NCBI GenBank assembly: GCA_023399635.1
Contig: JAEWOP010000042.1
Coordinates: forward strand, 1 to 15,040
Length of the DNA stretch: 15,040 nucleotides
Reading direction: 5' to 3'
From: Pseudomonadota bacterium
GTDB taxonomy: Bacteria; Pseudomonadota; Alphaproteobacteria; Rhizobiales; Rhizobiaceae
The position numbers were made by a program, and so were the translations under genes. The notes below the pieces were generated by a model. It searched no databases, was not told the DNA's origin, and saw only the letters and a list, made by a program, of their open reading frames with translations. This document shows, one piece after another, positions 14,952-15,040 of the stretch (its first letter is position 1; each line of letters begins with the position of its first letter).

Positions 14952-15040
14952 ATGGCCTATGACCAGAAGCGCGTCGTCGACGCCATCCGCGCCTTTGAAG
15001 CAGGCGAGATCGTCGTCGTTACCGACGACGCCGATCGGGG
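14952..15040 (+). CDS. ribB: 3,4-dihydroxy-2-butanone 4-phosphate synthase-like, 5' part only
   Basis: Only the first 29 codons and two more bases are in the window. The translation starts MAYDQKRVVDAIRAFEAGEI and goes on to VVVTDDADR, matching the N-terminus of RibB, which makes the four-carbon unit of riboflavin from ribulose 5-phosphate. GGAAAG lies five bases before the ATG and the gene follows aroC after 11 bases. In RibB proteins the next residue is glutamate (DDxDRENEGD), a magnesium ligand in E. coli (Glu38). Here the last two bases are GG, which can only encode glycine. The family call is fairly safe, but whether the enzyme is active or a diverged paralogue cannot be told from this fragment. 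It is also unclear whether a RibA-like domain follows. Confidence 0.75.
   Translation, partial: MAYDQKRVVDAIRAFEAGEIVVVTDDADR

Noticed and set aside
1..15040. A novel multi-gene system such as a defence island, secretion cluster, mobile element or CRISPR
   Set aside because: Nearly all genes belong to known core families with intact motifs. There are no transposase or integrase genes, direct-repeat arrays, tRNA-associated junctions or toxin-antitoxin pairs, and no block of deviating base composition is obvious by eye.

Overview
This window reads as chromosomal core sequence from an alphaproteobacterium, most likely a member of the Rhizobiaceae (Rhizobium, Agrobacterium or Sinorhizobium type). 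The basis is high GC content with tightly packed genes, a ctaC-ctaD pair of rhizobial type, an IalB-family protein, a DUF1344-type small periplasmic protein, an RT0821/Lpp0805-type surface protein, and the order fabI, histidine phosphatase, aroC, ribB. This assignment comes from recognising protein families by eye; no search was run.

Layout. The left end (minus strand, 1-2412) holds ctaC and the first 503 codons of ctaD, subunits II and I of the aa3-type cytochrome c oxidase. A perfect FNR/FixK-type box lies 23 bases upstream of the ctaC start. Reading rightwards on the plus strand are an IalB-family periplasmic protein (2716-3294), the metalloprotease tldD (3370-4785) and a NodB-fold polysaccharide deacetylase (4931-6019). 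The deacetylase gene overlaps the convergent pdxH (6003-6623, minus) by 17 bases. Divergent from pdxH is a small putative lipoprotein (6727-7137). It is followed by a DnaJ-like J-domain protein (7319-8461), the enoyl-ACP reductase fabI (8599-9417) and a histidine phosphatase (9438-10028). A small DUF1344-type exported protein (10054-10314) is on the minus strand. The right end has a 1058-residue membrane CHASE-PAS-PAS-GGDEF-EAL protein (10570-13746), chorismate synthase aroC (13843-14940) and the first 29 codons of a ribB-like gene.

How the genes work together. Most are housekeeping functions: respiration (ctaCD), fatty acid elongation (fabI), the shikimate end step (aroC), pyridoxal phosphate synthesis (pdxH) and riboflavin synthesis (ribB). 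Likely co-transcribed pairs are ctaC-ctaD (14-base gap), fabI-histidine phosphatase (20-base gap) and aroC-ribB (11-base gap). The second-messenger protein stands between two such units and is probably transcribed on its own.

I found no tRNA, rRNA, CRISPR array, insertion sequence, prophage, toxin-antitoxin pair or defence-type cluster. I do not think the window holds a new multi-gene system. The points most worth a second look are the FNR/FixK box at the ctaC translation start region, a glycine where the ribB-like protein should carry its metal-binding glutamate, and a CxCxxHxC cluster in the first PAS domain of the GGDEF-EAL protein.
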